A stretch of 64,000 nt of DNA from Demequina sp. NBRC 110055 (GTDB taxonomy: Bacteria; Actinomycetota; Actinomycetes; Actinomycetales; Demequinaceae). Shown in pieces: positions 35,301 to 46,588 of the stretch. The stretch lies in contig NZ_BBRL01000004.1 of NCBI RefSeq assembly GCF_002090135.1, positions 558,001 through 622,000 of the forward strand, given 5' to 3'. The notes beneath the pieces were generated by a model. The model was not told where the DNA came from and searched no databases. It was given only the letters and a program-made list of their open reading frames with translations. Position 1 is the first letter of the stretch, and every line of letters starts with the position of its first letter. The translations under genes were made by a program, and so were the position numbers.

Positions 35301-38300
35301 CCGACGCCGACGATTACCCGCACGCACCGATCTCCTTGACCGTCACCAACACCTCGGCGAACGCCGCGGTGGACGCCGTGACGCTGTGCGATGGCACGGC
35401 GTGCAGCGCCGCGACGACGACCTTCGAGTACTTCAACTTTGACGGCTTCACCGAGATCACCATGCCTGCCGGTGCCACTGGCGTCACCATCACGTTGACC
35501 GACTCTTCAGACACGACGGTGCTCACCACGACCGACGTCACGACCGCGCTCGAGTGGACTGGCCCCTTCGATGGAGTGACGAACGTGCGTGTCGAATGGG
35601 TGGGGCGGATCGAGCCGGGGGCCTCCGCCACGGTGACCTTCAGCACGATCTTGAGAAAGACGATCCGCACCAGCGGGGAGGTGATCGACGCCACGGACGC
35701 CGGAACCGTCGTCAACAACGTCGCCTTTGGCAGCGTTGACGACGCCGGTCGCAATCCCGTTACCCAGCCCGACGCGCCCATCGACCAGGATGATGCGCAG
35801 GCCAATCTGGTGGAGTTTGAGATCGGCCTCAACGTCGACAAGACGTTCGGGCCGACCGTCGGCGACCAATCCGACGTCTTCATCCAGACCGAGCCTGATC
35901 AGTCGGAGTTCCTCCTGGTACTCCGGAGCCAGCCCTTCGACGGTGCCCGCCCGGCGCAGGTCGTCGTCTCCGATATCGACCCGACGTTCTGGAACGTCTA
36001 CGAGTTTGTCCGCATCGACGAGAGTTTCGCGCTGCAAGCGCCCGTGGACCAGATCCAGATGTCGGTGCTTACTGGTCAAACGTTCACCGGTGACCCGGGG
36101 GGCGAACTCACTGTCACCGGCGGCACCTCAGTCAACGGTGGCGTGGGCTCTGTGCCTACCCTCCCCGCGGCGGTGGCGCCCGCGAACGTGCAGGGCGTCG
36201 TGTTCACCATGAACAGGGCCGATGGGGAGCAGTGGGAGGGTCCCGTCCACCCGGTCCAAGAGATCCCGATCGTCGTGCAGCGCAGGGACGAGATGCTCTC
36301 GGGTGGCGAGCCACCCACCGACCTCGTGGGCAATCCCGCCGCGCCCGGCGAAGACGAGGCCGGGCACAGTCGTGACACCGTGACGGGTCAGATCGAGTCG
36401 TATCTCGACACCATCGGCGGTGATCCGCTCGTCGTGGACGCCGAGCCCGACGACGCTGAGGTGATCTACGAGCATTCGCGCACCGCCGTCAGCGTGGAGA
36501 AGACCCCCGCGGGCACCGTGAGTCCCGGTTCGGTGATTCCGTACACTCTGACGTTCACGAACACGGGCGACACCCCTGTCTACAATCCGGTGTTTACTGA
36601 CACGCTCCCGACCGACGAAGACGGGCCGCTGCTCCAGATCGACCCGAGTGCCGCGGAGACGGGCGACAGTCCGTATGGCTTCTCGCTCACAGGCCCCAAT
36701 CCTGATCCCGGAGATGGTCTGCCCCTCCCGACGGACGAGCCCGAGGTCGCGATTGCCGAAGACCCGGAGGGTGGATCGCCCGAAACGATCACGTTCTCGT
36801 TCCCCGACGGCTACGCCCTTGGTGTGGGTCAGAGTTACACGATCACGATTGACATGGTGACCCGGCCCGCGCTCTTGGCGTCGACCACGATCGAGAACAC
36901 CGCGACTGTCGCAGGCGACAGGCCGTTCGACGCGTGCAACGACGATGAGTTCGACCCTGCCGTGCCGGAGTGTGACGGCTCGACTCAGGTGATCGTTGCC
37001 GCCGGCGGCGCCATTCGTGCGGCAAAGCAGGTCAAGGCGGATGATCCGAGCCTGGGCACCACGAGCGCGGTCGAGGGAGCCGACTGCGTCGCCGACGAGG
37101 ACGGCTTCTACGGCGCCCCGTGCATTCCGATCTCCCAGCCCGGGACCACTGAGACGTGGCGCCTCAACCTCGAAAATACTGGAAACGTCCCGCTCGACCA
37201 GCTCACGGTCGTGGACCGCATGCCCGATGTGGGAGACCTCACCGCGCTCGAAAACTTTGCCCGGGACTCCGAGTGGTACGCAGAGATCGTTGACCCCCAG
37301 ACCGGAATCTCCGCACCGCTGCTGTATCAACTCGACGTGTACGGCACCACCGAGACAGTACTGTGCGCCGACGACCTCGTGTCGGGGCCTGGATCATGTC
37401 CCGACGGCGCGTGGGTCCCTATCGATGACTTCGCCGGGGACTACACCGACGTCACCGGACTGAAATATGAGTTCGACTTCCGGGGCTTTGCGCCCTTCCA
37501 GCCGGGCCAAGTCATCACGATCGACATCCAGACCCGCACCCCCGTGTCGTCCCCCACGGACGGGCCCGACACGATCGCGTGGAACACGGTCGCGGCGGGT
37601 GCGGTCACCACCGACGGCGACGACATCCTCCCCACCGAGGGCAACAAGATCGGTGTCGCCTTGGCGACCGGGCCCCTGAGCGTGCTGAAGACCGTGAGCG
37701 GGGAGGCCGCGGAATACGCCCCAGGGTCGCTGGTCGTCGCAGTGGTGTGCACGGTGGACGTCGACGGGGAGCCTGTCGAGGCTCACCGAGAGACTCTCAC
37801 CCTCACACCCGGTGAAGCGGTGACGGTCGAGGACCTTCCCTATGGCGCCGAGTGTTACCTCGAGGAGGGCGACAACGGGCAGACGAATGTGGTGTCCGAA
37901 TCTGCGACGGTCACTCGAGATGACCAGGAGCTCCAGGTCACCTCACTCGACAACGTCTACGACGAGGCGTCCCTCCTGGTGTCGAAGGACGTGGCCGGCT
38001 CCGATGGGTCCGGCGCGGCCGATCCGGCGGACGCCGGCCCGTTCCCGATCTGGGTGAGGTGCGAGTTCCTCGGCGAACAAGCGTGGGCGGACGGCTACGG
38101 CCCGGTGCTCGCAGACGGCCAGATTCGGCCGATGCTTGCGTTGCTCAGCGACGAGGAAGAGGTGCTCTTCACGGGGCTACCCGCTGGTGCCGAGTGCACG
38201 ATCACCGAGCTGCTCATCGACGAGTCTCCCGCGACCGTTTCCATCGTCGTGACCACCGCGGACGGCAGCACCACCGTTGAGGACAACGAGGCCGATCTCA

Positions 38301-40360
38301 CCCTGACCCCCGATGACCCGCAGAGCGCGACCGATCCTGGTACGACTAACACCGGTGTGGTGACCAACACCTACGAGTTGGGTTCGATCGTTATCGACAA
38401 GCAACCGGTCGGCCCCGGCGCCGCCGACGGTGGCGACGGGCCGTTCACCTTCCACGTCGAGTGCACGTACGACCGCCCGCTACCGCTGCTCGACGTCACG
38501 ACGTACGACGGCGACATCCGTGTGGGGGGCATCCTGCCGCTGACCCGCACCGTCAGCGGGATCGTAGTCGGGTCCGAATGCGTCGTGACGGAGACCGACG
38601 ACGGCGGCGCCGACGGCTGGCTCTTCGGTACCGACGGGGCCACGCCGTCCCAGCCGCAAGTCGATGACGACGGAAACCCCTACGTCGAGGTCACGGTGGA
38701 CGACGGTGACGGCGTCACAGTGGTCGCCCAGGACATCTTCGAACAGCGTGTGCCGCTGGACATCACGAAGACGATCGACGAGGCCGCGCAGGACCAGGAC
38801 GGCGCCTCGCCGCCCCTGGGACCCTTCACCGTTGAGATCATGTGCGTGTACGGCACGGGCACCGTCTATGAGCACGAGGTCTTCGCTGACGGCTACGACG
38901 CCGAGAACCCGATGGTCGTGACGCTCGCTCCCGGCGAGACGGTCACGCTTGACGACCTTCCCAGCAACAGCGACTGCGTGCTGACGGAGACCGACGTCGC
39001 GGGCGCCGACTCCACCACGATCACGGTCACGACTGTCGACGGCTCGTCGACCACGACGGGAACCGGCGCATCGTTCACCCTGCCGCCCGTCGAGGGCGGC
39101 GGCACGTCGGTCGAGATCGACGTCATCAACGAGTACCCGGTGGGCTCGCTGATTCTTCACAAGCAGCTCGACGGGGACGGTGCCGACGCACTCGGTGCGG
39201 GTCCCTTCACGTTGCACGTGAGGTGTGTGTGGGCGGGGCCCAACCTGGCGCAAAGTGCGGTCGTGTGGGATGGCGACGTGGTGCTCGGCGGAGACGCGCC
39301 TCTCGAGACTCAGGTTGACGGCATCATCGCCGGGTCCGTCTGTGTGGTGACCGAGCCCGAGGATGGCGGCGCGGACTACACCGAGTTCTCGCCGGGCAAA
39401 CCGGGCGGTAGCCGCAGCGTCGTGACCATCCCGGAGGGCGAGGGCGACGCCGTCGAGGTGGTGGTGACCAACCGCTTCGAGGCGCTCGCCTCGCTCGCGT
39501 TGACCAAGGAGGTCGACGACACGGTCGTGAACGCCGACGGCGAGGTGCCCGATTTCGGTCCCTACCTGGTGGCCGCGTCGTGCGTATACACAGATCCCTC
39601 CGGCGACGAACAGGACGTCTATGCCGAGGGCTTTGAGCCGCTCATTCCTGGCGCGCCGATGCTCGTGGTGCTCGACGACGGCGAGACCGTCACCTTGACG
39701 GGCCTGCCGTCCACGTCGGAGTGCACCGTCACCGAGCTGGTGGATGGGGCAGCCGCGTCGACCACGGTCACCGTGACGACGGCCGATGCCGGCGCGGCTA
39801 CCGTCGACGGCACCTCGTCGTCGCTGGTCTTGACCGAGGGCGACACCAACACGGCGCTCCTCACGAATACCTTCGCGGTGGGCTCACTCGCGATCGACAA
39901 GGTCATCGGTGGGGACGGCGCCGCTGAGCGCGGCTCGGGCCCGTTCGAGTTCTCGGTGCTATGCACCTGGGACCGCGGAGTCGGCGATCCGGTGACCACC
40001 TGGGATGGCTCCGTCACGCTCGGCGGCGACCAGCCGCTCACGACACAGATCGACGGCATCGCCGCAGATTCTGAGTGCGTGGTCACCGAAACCGACACGG
40101 GCGGCGCGGATGATACGCGGTTGACCCCGGCGGGCGCCTCGACCACGGAAGCGGTCGTGACGATCGGCGTGGGCGCCACCGTGACGGTGATGGCCTACAA
40201 CCAGTTCGACGCCACCCCGCCACCCGCGGGAGGCGGCGAGGATGGCGACTCGGGGTTCCTGCCCATCACGGGCTTCGATCATTGGGCCATCGCGATCATC
40301 GCGCTGGTGTTGCTCGCGGTGGGCGCGATCATCGCGATCATCGCGAGGCGCAGGCGCTAA
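32303..40360 (+). CDS. Giant LPXTG-anchored surface protein with DUF11-like and seven DUF5979 repeats
   Basis: A 2685-residue secreted protein. Residues 1-41 are a signal peptide ending ASA; residues about 45-1790 are a series of DUF11/isopeptide-type Ig-like modules, each opening with DVEKTF / TADKSF / SIDKTW / NVDKTF / SVEKTP strands. Seven DUF5979 repeats follow, starting near residues 1792, 1889, 2027, 2150, 2281, 2396 and 2527, with SECVVTE-type closing strands. A Gly-rich linker, sortase motif LPITG (2653-2657), a membrane helix and RRRR tail end the protein. It is probably a wall-anchored stalk or adhesin. No sortase gene lies in the window. GTG 32300 is an alternative start. Monocistronic; a hairpin follows the stop. 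Confidence 0.93.
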   Translation: MAQTGWQRARRDRGAQRHGRGLVALLVALLAVVTVAGPASAEGPAGLTITKSVSQENITPGDEFLYTIQISCVYSSAIPESGCTDATVTDTLPPQFHLTGPPQVISSGNSFSVSGEAGGSDASVSFTTPFDDPEGGQGMLQGTTATIQIPVVADSLTYDDNGVPIINEAEFTASNPDTDPDSDTATVVPEVPLVLDTDVEKTFTPDSGLAEPGSETTITITASNESETGADEMVIVEPADPAASPNPFDSLAITDLVVGAFPADADLVQIDVYTDSGWVNGTPDTSAALPGSVDPDEIRGVRITFSTSSDDAFILPGSTVDIAIDAVQRDLGELASNLVVDNTVSSTVERDDETATDNGDASYTIEANIPDVTADKSFDPVSILHGETSDATLVAGVTGDLPVEELSIIEPSAAGDLHVPGFDSSMSFEGFASAPVWPAGATDASVTYYCADGSDEIVSFADGDVPGDPSSGCEVARFSVDFTGAMDPGASATVVTTVGTDAEDPSVLTPLDNEMTTTGTTGGGASGSATDDDTLYSYLETLTSTSGKTIVPSDILGEDGEWTVLELAGGIAGRPAPGADPEGSSTGNAQDIVVQDPINPAASSDYWDAFNPDRITNVVIPPGATLTVNYWDGDSWEPLVVDVPSTESPFSYDIAANAPPAPGDIGGLQFVFHSDEGFPPGTTVYPNIVMDFDGSADVALPLLGLENCTSSSAQTAAGTASTPSTACDTVNVYDPEDPVGPGVGDLMDKNWLGGEPPQLFARSGDRATARISWSTGGYSNAESVTITDVPGPPALADSVYDAFDLVSITAITPDTDPYIEFDAVEAVLLYNQDSGTWNSAANSPCGDVGTVAPECTGQLPQIALTATERETTTAVQFVFVESPARASSTDPAAPPVGSGVARSINNTRPIDLVFELRDWLRSDASVPVTGHTLYNDDALGAGEPDEGLVWNQAQAVADFTDRDDISDTEQDEVLLLDDTLGVSIDKTWTDNEVGIPPVVTDADDYPHAPISLTVTNTSANAAVDAVTLCDGTACSAATTTFEYFNFDGFTEITMPAGATGVTITLTDSSDTTVLTTTDVTTALEWTGPFDGVTNVRVEWVGRIEPGASATVTFSTILRKTIRTSGEVIDATDAGTVVNNVAFGSVDDAGRNPVTQPDAPIDQDDAQANLVEFEIGLNVDKTFGPTVGDQSDVFIQTEPDQSEFLLVLRSQPFDGARPAQVVVSDIDPTFWNVYEFVRIDESFALQAPVDQIQMSVLTGQTFTGDPGGELTVTGGTSVNGGVGSVPTLPAAVAPANVQGVVFTMNRADGEQWEGPVHPVQEIPIVVQRRDEMLSGGEPPTDLVGNPAAPGEDEAGHSRDTVTGQIESYLDTIGGDPLVVDAEPDDAEVIYEHSRTAVSVEKTPAGTVSPGSVIPYTLTFTNTGDTPVYNPVFTDTLPTDEDGPLLQIDPSAAETGDSPYGFSLTGPNPDPGDGLPLPTDEPEVAIAEDPEGGSPETITFSFPDGYALGVGQSYTITIDMVTRPALLASTTIENTATVAGDRPFDACNDDEFDPAVPECDGSTQVIVAAGGAIRAAKQVKADDPSLGTTSAVEGADCVADEDGFYGAPCIPISQPGTTETWRLNLENTGNVPLDQLTVVDRMPDVGDLTALENFARDSEWYAEIVDPQTGISAPLLYQLDVYGTTETVLCADDLVSGPGSCPDGAWVPIDDFAGDYTDVTGLKYEFDFRGFAPFQPGQVITIDIQTRTPVSSPTDGPDTIAWNTVAAGAVTTDGDDILPTEGNKIGVALATGPLSVLKTVSGEAAEYAPGSLVVAVVCTVDVDGEPVEAHRETLTLTPGEAVTVEDLPYGAECYLEEGDNGQTNVVSESATVTRDDQELQVTSLDNVYDEASLLVSKDVAGSDGSGAADPADAGPFPIWVRCEFLGEQAWADGYGPVLADGQIRPMLALLSDEEEVLFTGLPAGAECTITELLIDESPATVSIVVTTADGSTTVEDNEADLTLTPDDPQSATDPGTTNTGVVTNTYELGSIVIDKQPVGPGAADGGDGPFTFHVECTYDRPLPLLDVTTYDGDIRVGGILPLTRTVSGIVVGSECVVTETDDGGADGWLFGTDGATPSQPQVDDDGNPYVEVTVDDGDGVTVVAQDIFEQRVPLDITKTIDEAAQDQDGASPPLGPFTVEIMCVYGTGTVYEHEVFADGYDAENPMVVTLAPGETVTLDDLPSNSDCVLTETDVAGADSTTITVTTVDGSSTTTGTGASFTLPPVEGGGTSVEIDVINEYPVGSLILHKQLDGDGADALGAGPFTLHVRCVWAGPNLAQSAVVWDGDVVLGGDAPLETQVDGIIAGSVCVVTEPEDGGADYTEFSPGKPGGSRSVVTIPEGEGDAVEVVVTNRFEALASLALTKEVDDTVVNADGEVPDFGPYLVAASCVYTDPSGDEQDVYAEGFEPLIPGAPMLVVLDDGETVTLTGLPSTSECTVTELVDGAAASTTVTVTTADAGAATVDGTSSSLVLTEGDTNTALLTNTFAVGSLAIDKVIGGDGAAERGSGPFEFSVLCTWDRGVGDPVTTWDGSVTLGGDQPLTTQIDGIAADSECVVTETDTGGADDTRLTPAGASTTEAVVTIGVGATVTVMAYNQFDATPPPAGGGEDGDSGFLPITGFDHWAIAIIALVLLAVGAIIAIIARRRR

Positions 40361-40368
40361 GACGCCGC

Positions 40369-40399
40369 GGCCGGGTGAGTCGAGAAGACCCACCCGGCC
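40369..40399. terminator. Hairpin between convergent surface-protein and pgm genes
   Basis: GGCCGGGTG (40369-40377) pairs perfectly with CACCCGGCC (40391-40399), loop 13 bases, nine bases after the surface-protein stop and 18 before the pgm stop on the other strand. No T-tract. A GGCATCGGCC motif follows directly at 40402-40411. Confidence 0.55.
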
Positions 40400-40416
40400 A
40401 CGGCATCGGCCCATCG

Positions 40417-42093
<1,677 letters not shown>

Positions 42094-42240
42094 GGTTCTT
42101 ACTCTTGCACCTCTTGCCCGGCCGCGGCCAGTGGGGTGCGGGCGACAGGCGTGGATGACGTCGTCAGTGGGTCACGGCTGAGCCACGATTCTGCCAAGAA
42201 CGCACCAAAGTCGGTCCCAGGGCGCACTAGGCTGGTCCTC

Positions 42241-43119
42241 GTGGCACCCGCACGCGCGTCTTCCCCGGCGCCGTCGGCCGATGACGGCACCGACGGCGCA
42301 GCCCGTCGTGCCCGCCCGCGCGCCGGTCGCGTTCGTCGCACCGTGAACGGCCCTGAAGACCTCCATGTCGCCGCCGCGCTGATCGTCGCGCACGATGCCG
42401 CTCGCCGGATCGCCGCCACGGTGCGCGCCGCGCTCGCGATTCCCGGCGTAGACCTCGTGCTGGTGGTGGATGACGCCTCGACGGACAACACCCAGCAGCT
42501 AGCCCGCAAGGCCGGCGCCGTGGTGGTGCGCCACTCGCACCCCCGAGGGCGCACGGCATCGATCGAGACCGGCGCCTCCGTGATCGCCATGCGTGACGAA
42601 CCGGGGCGTGAGCCGCGCGCCATCCTGCTGTTGCCTGGCGTCTTGGGCCACTACGCCGTGGGCGCCGCACCGCTCGTGGCGGCGGTCACCGAGCATGTGG
42701 CCGATCTCGCGGTTGCCCGTGCCGACGGCCGAGCCCGGGTCGAGGGACCGTCGACCAAGATCGCGCGGCGGGCCGTGGAGCAGGCCTCGGGCTGGACTCC
42801 AGAGGAGCCGCTCGGACCCATTCGTTGTCTCACCCGCGAGGCGCTCGAGGCGGCCATGCCGCTGGCCCGCGGTACGGGGCTCGAGGTCGCGATGACGCTC
42901 GACGTCATGCACGCCGGCCTCACCGTCACCGAAGTCGAATGTGACCTTGGCGACGCCCCGCGCGCCGGCTCCATGGGCGAGGGCACGTCCAAGATCACGC
43001 GCTACCGTGACGTGATGATGGCGATTAGCTCGCGGCGCATGCGTGGCGCGCTCAACCAGACCCAATCCGCGATGAGAGCGCGCATGCCCGGGCGGCGCGA
43101 CGCCGAGGAGGACGAGTGA
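42241..43119 (+). CDS. Glycosyltransferase family 2 protein
   Basis: A 292-residue protein with a GT-A nucleotide-sugar domain: VAAALIVAHDAARRIAATVRAALAIPGVDLVLVVDDASTDNTQQLARKAGA. The DDASTDNT motif is typical of GT2 enzymes. The canonical DxD region is weak (LAVARADGRAR), and there is no membrane segment, so transferase activity is not certain. The C-terminal tail is basic. GTG 42241 is the start that avoids the antisense-open extension. It overlaps pheA by a GTGA junction, suggesting that the two are translated together, though no metabolic link is evident. Confidence 0.78.
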   Translation: MAPARASSPAPSADDGTDGAARRARPRAGRVRRTVNGPEDLHVAAALIVAHDAARRIAATVRAALAIPGVDLVLVVDDASTDNTQQLARKAGAVVVRHSHPRGRTASIETGASVIAMRDEPGREPRAILLLPGVLGHYAVGAAPLVAAVTEHVADLAVARADGRARVEGPSTKIARRAVEQASGWTPEEPLGPIRCLTREALEAAMPLARGTGLEVAMTLDVMHAGLTVTEVECDLGDAPRAGSMGEGTSKITRYRDVMMAISSRRMRGALNQTQSAMRARMPGRRDAEEDE

Positions 43120-44072
43120 CCGACCTGCCCCGTTATGCCTTTCTGGGGCCAGCCGGCACCTTCACCGAGGCGGCGCTGCGTACCCTGGTGAGCCCCGACG
43201 AGGCCGAGTATGTGCCCGCGGTCGACGTCCTCACGGCCTTGAACGCGGTGCGATCGGGTGACGTCGACTACGCCGTCGTGGCCATCGAGAACACGGTCGA
43301 GGGCGGCGTGACCGCGACGCTCGACACCCTCGCCACGGGCGAGCCGCTGGTCATTCTGGGCGAGACGGTCCTGCCGATTGCCTTCGAGCTGCTGGTCCGG
43401 CCCGGCACCGAGCTCGATGGGATCACCGCGGTGAGCGCCCACTCGCACGCGTGGGCACAGGTGCGCCGGTGGGCCAACGCGACCCTGCCGCGCGCCGAGT
43501 TCGTCTCGGCCACGTCGAATGCCGCGGCCGCCGTCGCGCTCGCCGATGACTCCCGGCCGCTCGAGTCCTTGGGCTTCGAGGCCGCGCTCGCGCCCCCCGG
43601 TACGGGCGAGGCGCTGGGCCTCACGGTGCTCGCCGACCGCGTGGCGGACAACGCCACCGCCGCGACGCGGTTCGTGAAGGTGGGCCGTCCCCGCGCCATG
43701 GGGGAGCCGACCGGAGCCGACAAGACCACCCTCGTCATTCACCTGCCCAACGACCGCGCGGGCGCGCTGCTCGAAATGCTCGAGCAGTTCGCCGTGCGCG
43801 GCGTGAACCTGTCACGCATCGAGTCGCGGCCCATTGGCGACCGTCCGGGCGAGTACTCGTTCTCCGTGGACGCCTTGGGTCACATCGGTGAGGCGCGCAT
43901 GGCCGAGGCCTTGATCGGCCTCAAGCGCACCTGTCCCCTCGTGCGCTTCTTGGGCTCGTACCCCGCCGCGGATCGTGAGCCCACGCCCATCGAGATGGAC
44001 GACAGCGAGGAGTCGTTCAGCCGTGCGCACTCGTGGGTCGAGGCCCTCAGGAACGGTACGGCGGCGATCTAG
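43116..44072 (+). CDS. pheA: Prephenate dehydratase
   Basis: A 318-residue monofunctional prephenate dehydratase, converting prephenate to phenylpyruvate for phenylalanine synthesis. The catalytic domain shows YAFLGPAGTFTEAAL, VVAIENTVEGGVTATLD, and the TRF motif in ATRFVKVG. A C-terminal ACT domain for phenylalanine feedback has LLEMLEQFAVRGVNLSRIESRPI, with the conserved ESRP. There is no chorismate mutase domain. The GTG start overlaps the upstream stop. A 30-residue tail after the ACT domain contains an acidic EMDDSEES stretch. Confidence 0.95.
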   Translation: MTDLPRYAFLGPAGTFTEAALRTLVSPDEAEYVPAVDVLTALNAVRSGDVDYAVVAIENTVEGGVTATLDTLATGEPLVILGETVLPIAFELLVRPGTELDGITAVSAHSHAWAQVRRWANATLPRAEFVSATSNAAAAVALADDSRPLESLGFEAALAPPGTGEALGLTVLADRVADNATAATRFVKVGRPRAMGEPTGADKTTLVIHLPNDRAGALLEMLEQFAVRGVNLSRIESRPIGDRPGEYSFSVDALGHIGEARMAEALIGLKRTCPLVRFLGSYPAADREPTPIEMDDSEESFSRAHSWVEALRNGTAAI

Positions 44073-44079
44073 CCTCCGC

Positions 44080-45234
44080 CTACGGCGTGATGCCGGCCGG
44101 GACCTTGATCAGGAGGCCGCCGGCCTGGATGCGGCCCTTCACACGCGAGGCGCGTCCGAGCGACTCGCCGTCGACCTGCACGCGTTGCGGGCTGTCCATG
44201 TCGATCGTCACGGACTGGCCGCGGCGGTGGTCGATGCGGGACGTGCGCCAGGTGCGCAGCAGTTCCGTCTGCTTGATGCCGGCGCCCTGAGCGACCACGG
44301 AGCCAAAGAGCTCGGTCCAGCCGACCAGGCCTCCACGCGCGTCGAGCGTCGCGATGTCCAGCTCGCCGTCGGTGACCGAGGCGTCGGGGATGAGCTGCAG
44401 ACCGCCGGGCAGGCGCCCCGCGTTGGCCATGAGGACCGTCCGCATCTCGGCCTCCAGAGGCAGGCCCTCGTCGACGGTCACGGTGGCCTTGATGCGCTTG
44501 TCGCCGAGGTGCTCGACGGCGGCGAAGAAGTACGCCATCCACCCCAGGCGCTTCTTCAGGATGGGGTCCGCGCCGGCGACCATCTCCGCGTCGATGCCCG
44601 CCCCTGCCATCACGAGGAACAAGTGCGTGGAACCCTCCCGGGAGGCGGGAAACGCACGCTCGATGTCGAGCCAGCCGACATCCACGCGCGACACGCTGCC
44701 CTCGATGACGATGCGCAGCAGCGCGCCGGTGTCTGCCAGCGGCAGGTCCAGGTTGCGCGCAAACAGGTTGCCGGTGCCGAGAGGGATGATGCCCATTGCG
44801 ACGTCCTCGCCCGCGAGCGCCTCGGCGACCGCGCGGACGGTGCCGTCGCCGCCCACGGCGACCACGACATCGGCCCCCGCCTCGATGGCGTCGCGCGCCT
44901 GGCCGGTCCCAGGGTCCTCCTCCGTGGTGTAGATCCACATGGGCTCGGGCAGGTAGCGAATCGCGCATGCGCGCATGGCCCGCTCGCGCAACTCGGCGGT
45001 GCCGTCCTTCGTGGGGTTGACGATGAACGCGATCTGCGCGCGGTTGTCGGTATCGAGGGTGACGCCCGTCGCGGGCGTGGCTGCCACGGGGGCGATCCGC
45101 AGGAAGGTGCGCCAGCCGCGGGGGAGCGCGGAGGGGTCGCGCTTGCCGATCTGGCGCGCGAGCGTGACGGACAGCATGGTCGCGAACAGGGCCAACACCA
45201 GCGCCGTCGCGCCCAGGATCCATACCCACACCAT
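44080..45234 (-). CDS. Diacylglycerol kinase-like lipid kinase with N-terminal membrane helix
   Basis: A 384-residue protein of the DAGK catalytic family. An N-terminal helix (VWILGATALVLALFATML) anchors it to the membrane; the kinase core has AFIVNPTKDGT, VAVGGDGTVRAVAEAL (GGDGT ATP-binding loop) and MGIIPLGTGNLFARNL, and the C-terminal beta domain contains GLQLIPDASVTDGELD and QVDGES. Such enzymes phosphorylate diacylglycerol or related lipids and polyprenols. It is convergent with pheA (seven bases between stops) and divergent from serS. Confidence 0.92.
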   Translation of the reverse strand: MVWVWILGATALVLALFATMLSVTLARQIGKRDPSALPRGWRTFLRIAPVAATPATGVTLDTDNRAQIAFIVNPTKDGTAELRERAMRACAIRYLPEPMWIYTTEEDPGTGQARDAIEAGADVVVAVGGDGTVRAVAEALAGEDVAMGIIPLGTGNLFARNLDLPLADTGALLRIVIEGSVSRVDVGWLDIERAFPASREGSTHLFLVMAGAGIDAEMVAGADPILKKRLGWMAYFFAAVEHLGDKRIKATVTVDEGLPLEAEMRTVLMANAGRLPGGLQLIPDASVTDGELDIATLDARGGLVGWTELFGSVVAQGAGIKQTELLRTWRTSRIDHRRGQSVTIDMDSPQRVQVDGESLGRASRVKGRIQAGGLLIKVPAGITP

Positions 45235-45275
45235 GAGGGAGAGCCTACGCGTACGCCCCCGATAGACTCGCGGTC

Positions 45276-46547
45276 ATGATTGACCTCAAGCTCCTGCGCG
45301 CCGAACCGGACCTCGTGAGGGACAGCCAGCGCTCGCGCGGCGACGACCCCGCGGTCGTGGATCAGGTGCTCGAGGCTGACGCCCAGCACCGTGCGGCGCT
45401 CGCGGACTTCGAGGCCAAGCGCGCCGAGCAGAAGAGCCTGGGCAAGGAGGTCGCGAAAGCGCAGGGTGACGAGAAGCAGGCGCTGCTGGCTCGCACGAAG
45501 GAGCTGGCGGCGGCGGTCAAGCAGGCACAGGCGACGGCCGATGCCGCGGCCGCCCGGGCGATCGAGCTCGCCCGGTCGTTGGGCAACATCCCTGAGCCCG
45601 GCGTTCCCAGCGGCGGCGAGGATGATTTCACGGTGCTGCGGCACGAGGGCGCCCCGCGCGACTTCGCGGCCGAGGGCGTCGAGGTCAAGGACCACCTCGC
45701 GATCGGCGAGGGGCTGAAGGCCATCGACATGGAGCGCGGCGCAAAGGTGTCAGGCGCGCGCTTCTACTTCCTCACCGGCATCGGCGCACGGCTCGAGTTG
45801 GCGATCCTCAACGCCGCGATGAATCTCGCGTTTGAGCGCGGCTTCTCGCCCACGATCACGCCCACGCTGGTGCGTCCCGAGACGATGGCCGGCACCGGCT
45901 TCCTCGGCAAGCACGCCGAGGAGATCTACTACCTCGAACGCGACGACATGTACCTCGTCGGCACCTCGGAGGTGGCGCTCGCGGGCTATCACGCCGACGA
46001 GATCATCGACCTCACCGAAGGCCCGCTGCGCTACGCAGGCTGGAGCGCCTGCTACCGCCGCGAGGCCGGATCGGCCGGCCGCGACACCCGCGGCATCATC
46101 CGTGTGCACCAGTTCCACAAGGTGGAGATGTTCTCCTATGCGCACGCCGAGGACGCCTCCGCCGAGCACGAGCGCTTCCTGTCCATCGAGGAGGAGATGC
46201 TGAAGGCCCTCGAGCTGCCATACCGCGTGATCGACACGGCGGCAGGCGACCTGGGCTCGAGCGCGGCGCGCAAGTTTGACTGCGAGGCGTGGCTGCCGAG
46301 CCAGGAGCGGTGGATGGAGGTCACCTCGACCTCCAACTGCACCACCTACCAGGCGCGTCGCCTCAACATTCGTGAGCGGGCAGACAAGGGCACCACCGCG
46401 GTGGCGACCATCAACGGCACCATCGGCACCACCCGGTGGCTGGTCGCGCTGCTCGAGAACCACCAGCAGGCCGACGGCTCGGTGTACGTGCCCGAGATCC
46501 TGCGTCCCTACCTGGGCGGCGTCGAGTACCTCCAGCCGGTCGCGTAG
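45276..46547 (+). CDS. serS: Seryl-tRNA synthetase
   Basis: A 423-residue class II synthetase. The N-terminal antiparallel coiled-coil arm (residues about 25-110) is rich in charged heptads and binds the long variable arm of tRNA-Ser. The catalytic domain shows motif 2 ([27 protein letters not shown]) and motif 3 ([16 protein letters not shown] with the class II Arg). It charges both tRNA-Ser genes found at 57.0 and 57.7 kb. No T-box leader is visible in the short 41-base gap upstream. Followed by a HAD gene, a common actinobacterial arrangement. Confidence 0.97.
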   Translation: MIDLKLLRAEPDLVRDSQRSRGDDPAVVDQVLEADAQHRAALADFEAKRAEQKSLGKEVAKAQGDEKQALLARTKELAAAVKQAQATADAAAARAIELARSLGNIPEPGVPSGGEDDFTVLRHEGAPRDFAAEGVEVKDHLAIGEGLKAIDMERGAKVSGARFYFLTGIGARLELAILNAAMNLAFERGFSPTITPTLVRPETMAGTGFLGKHAEEIYYLERDDMYLVGTSEVALAGYHADEIIDLTEGPLRYAGWSACYRREAGSAGRDTRGIIRVHQFHKVEMFSYAHAEDASAEHERFLSIEEEMLKALELPYRVIDTAAGDLGSSAARKFDCEAWLPSQERWMEVTSTSNCTTYQARRLNIRERADKGTTAVATINGTIGTTRWLVALLENHQQADGSVYVPEILRPYLGGVEYLQPVA

Positions 46548-46588
46548 GCCGCGGGAGGGCGCCTGCGCCCGTGACGTAGGCTCGAGGC

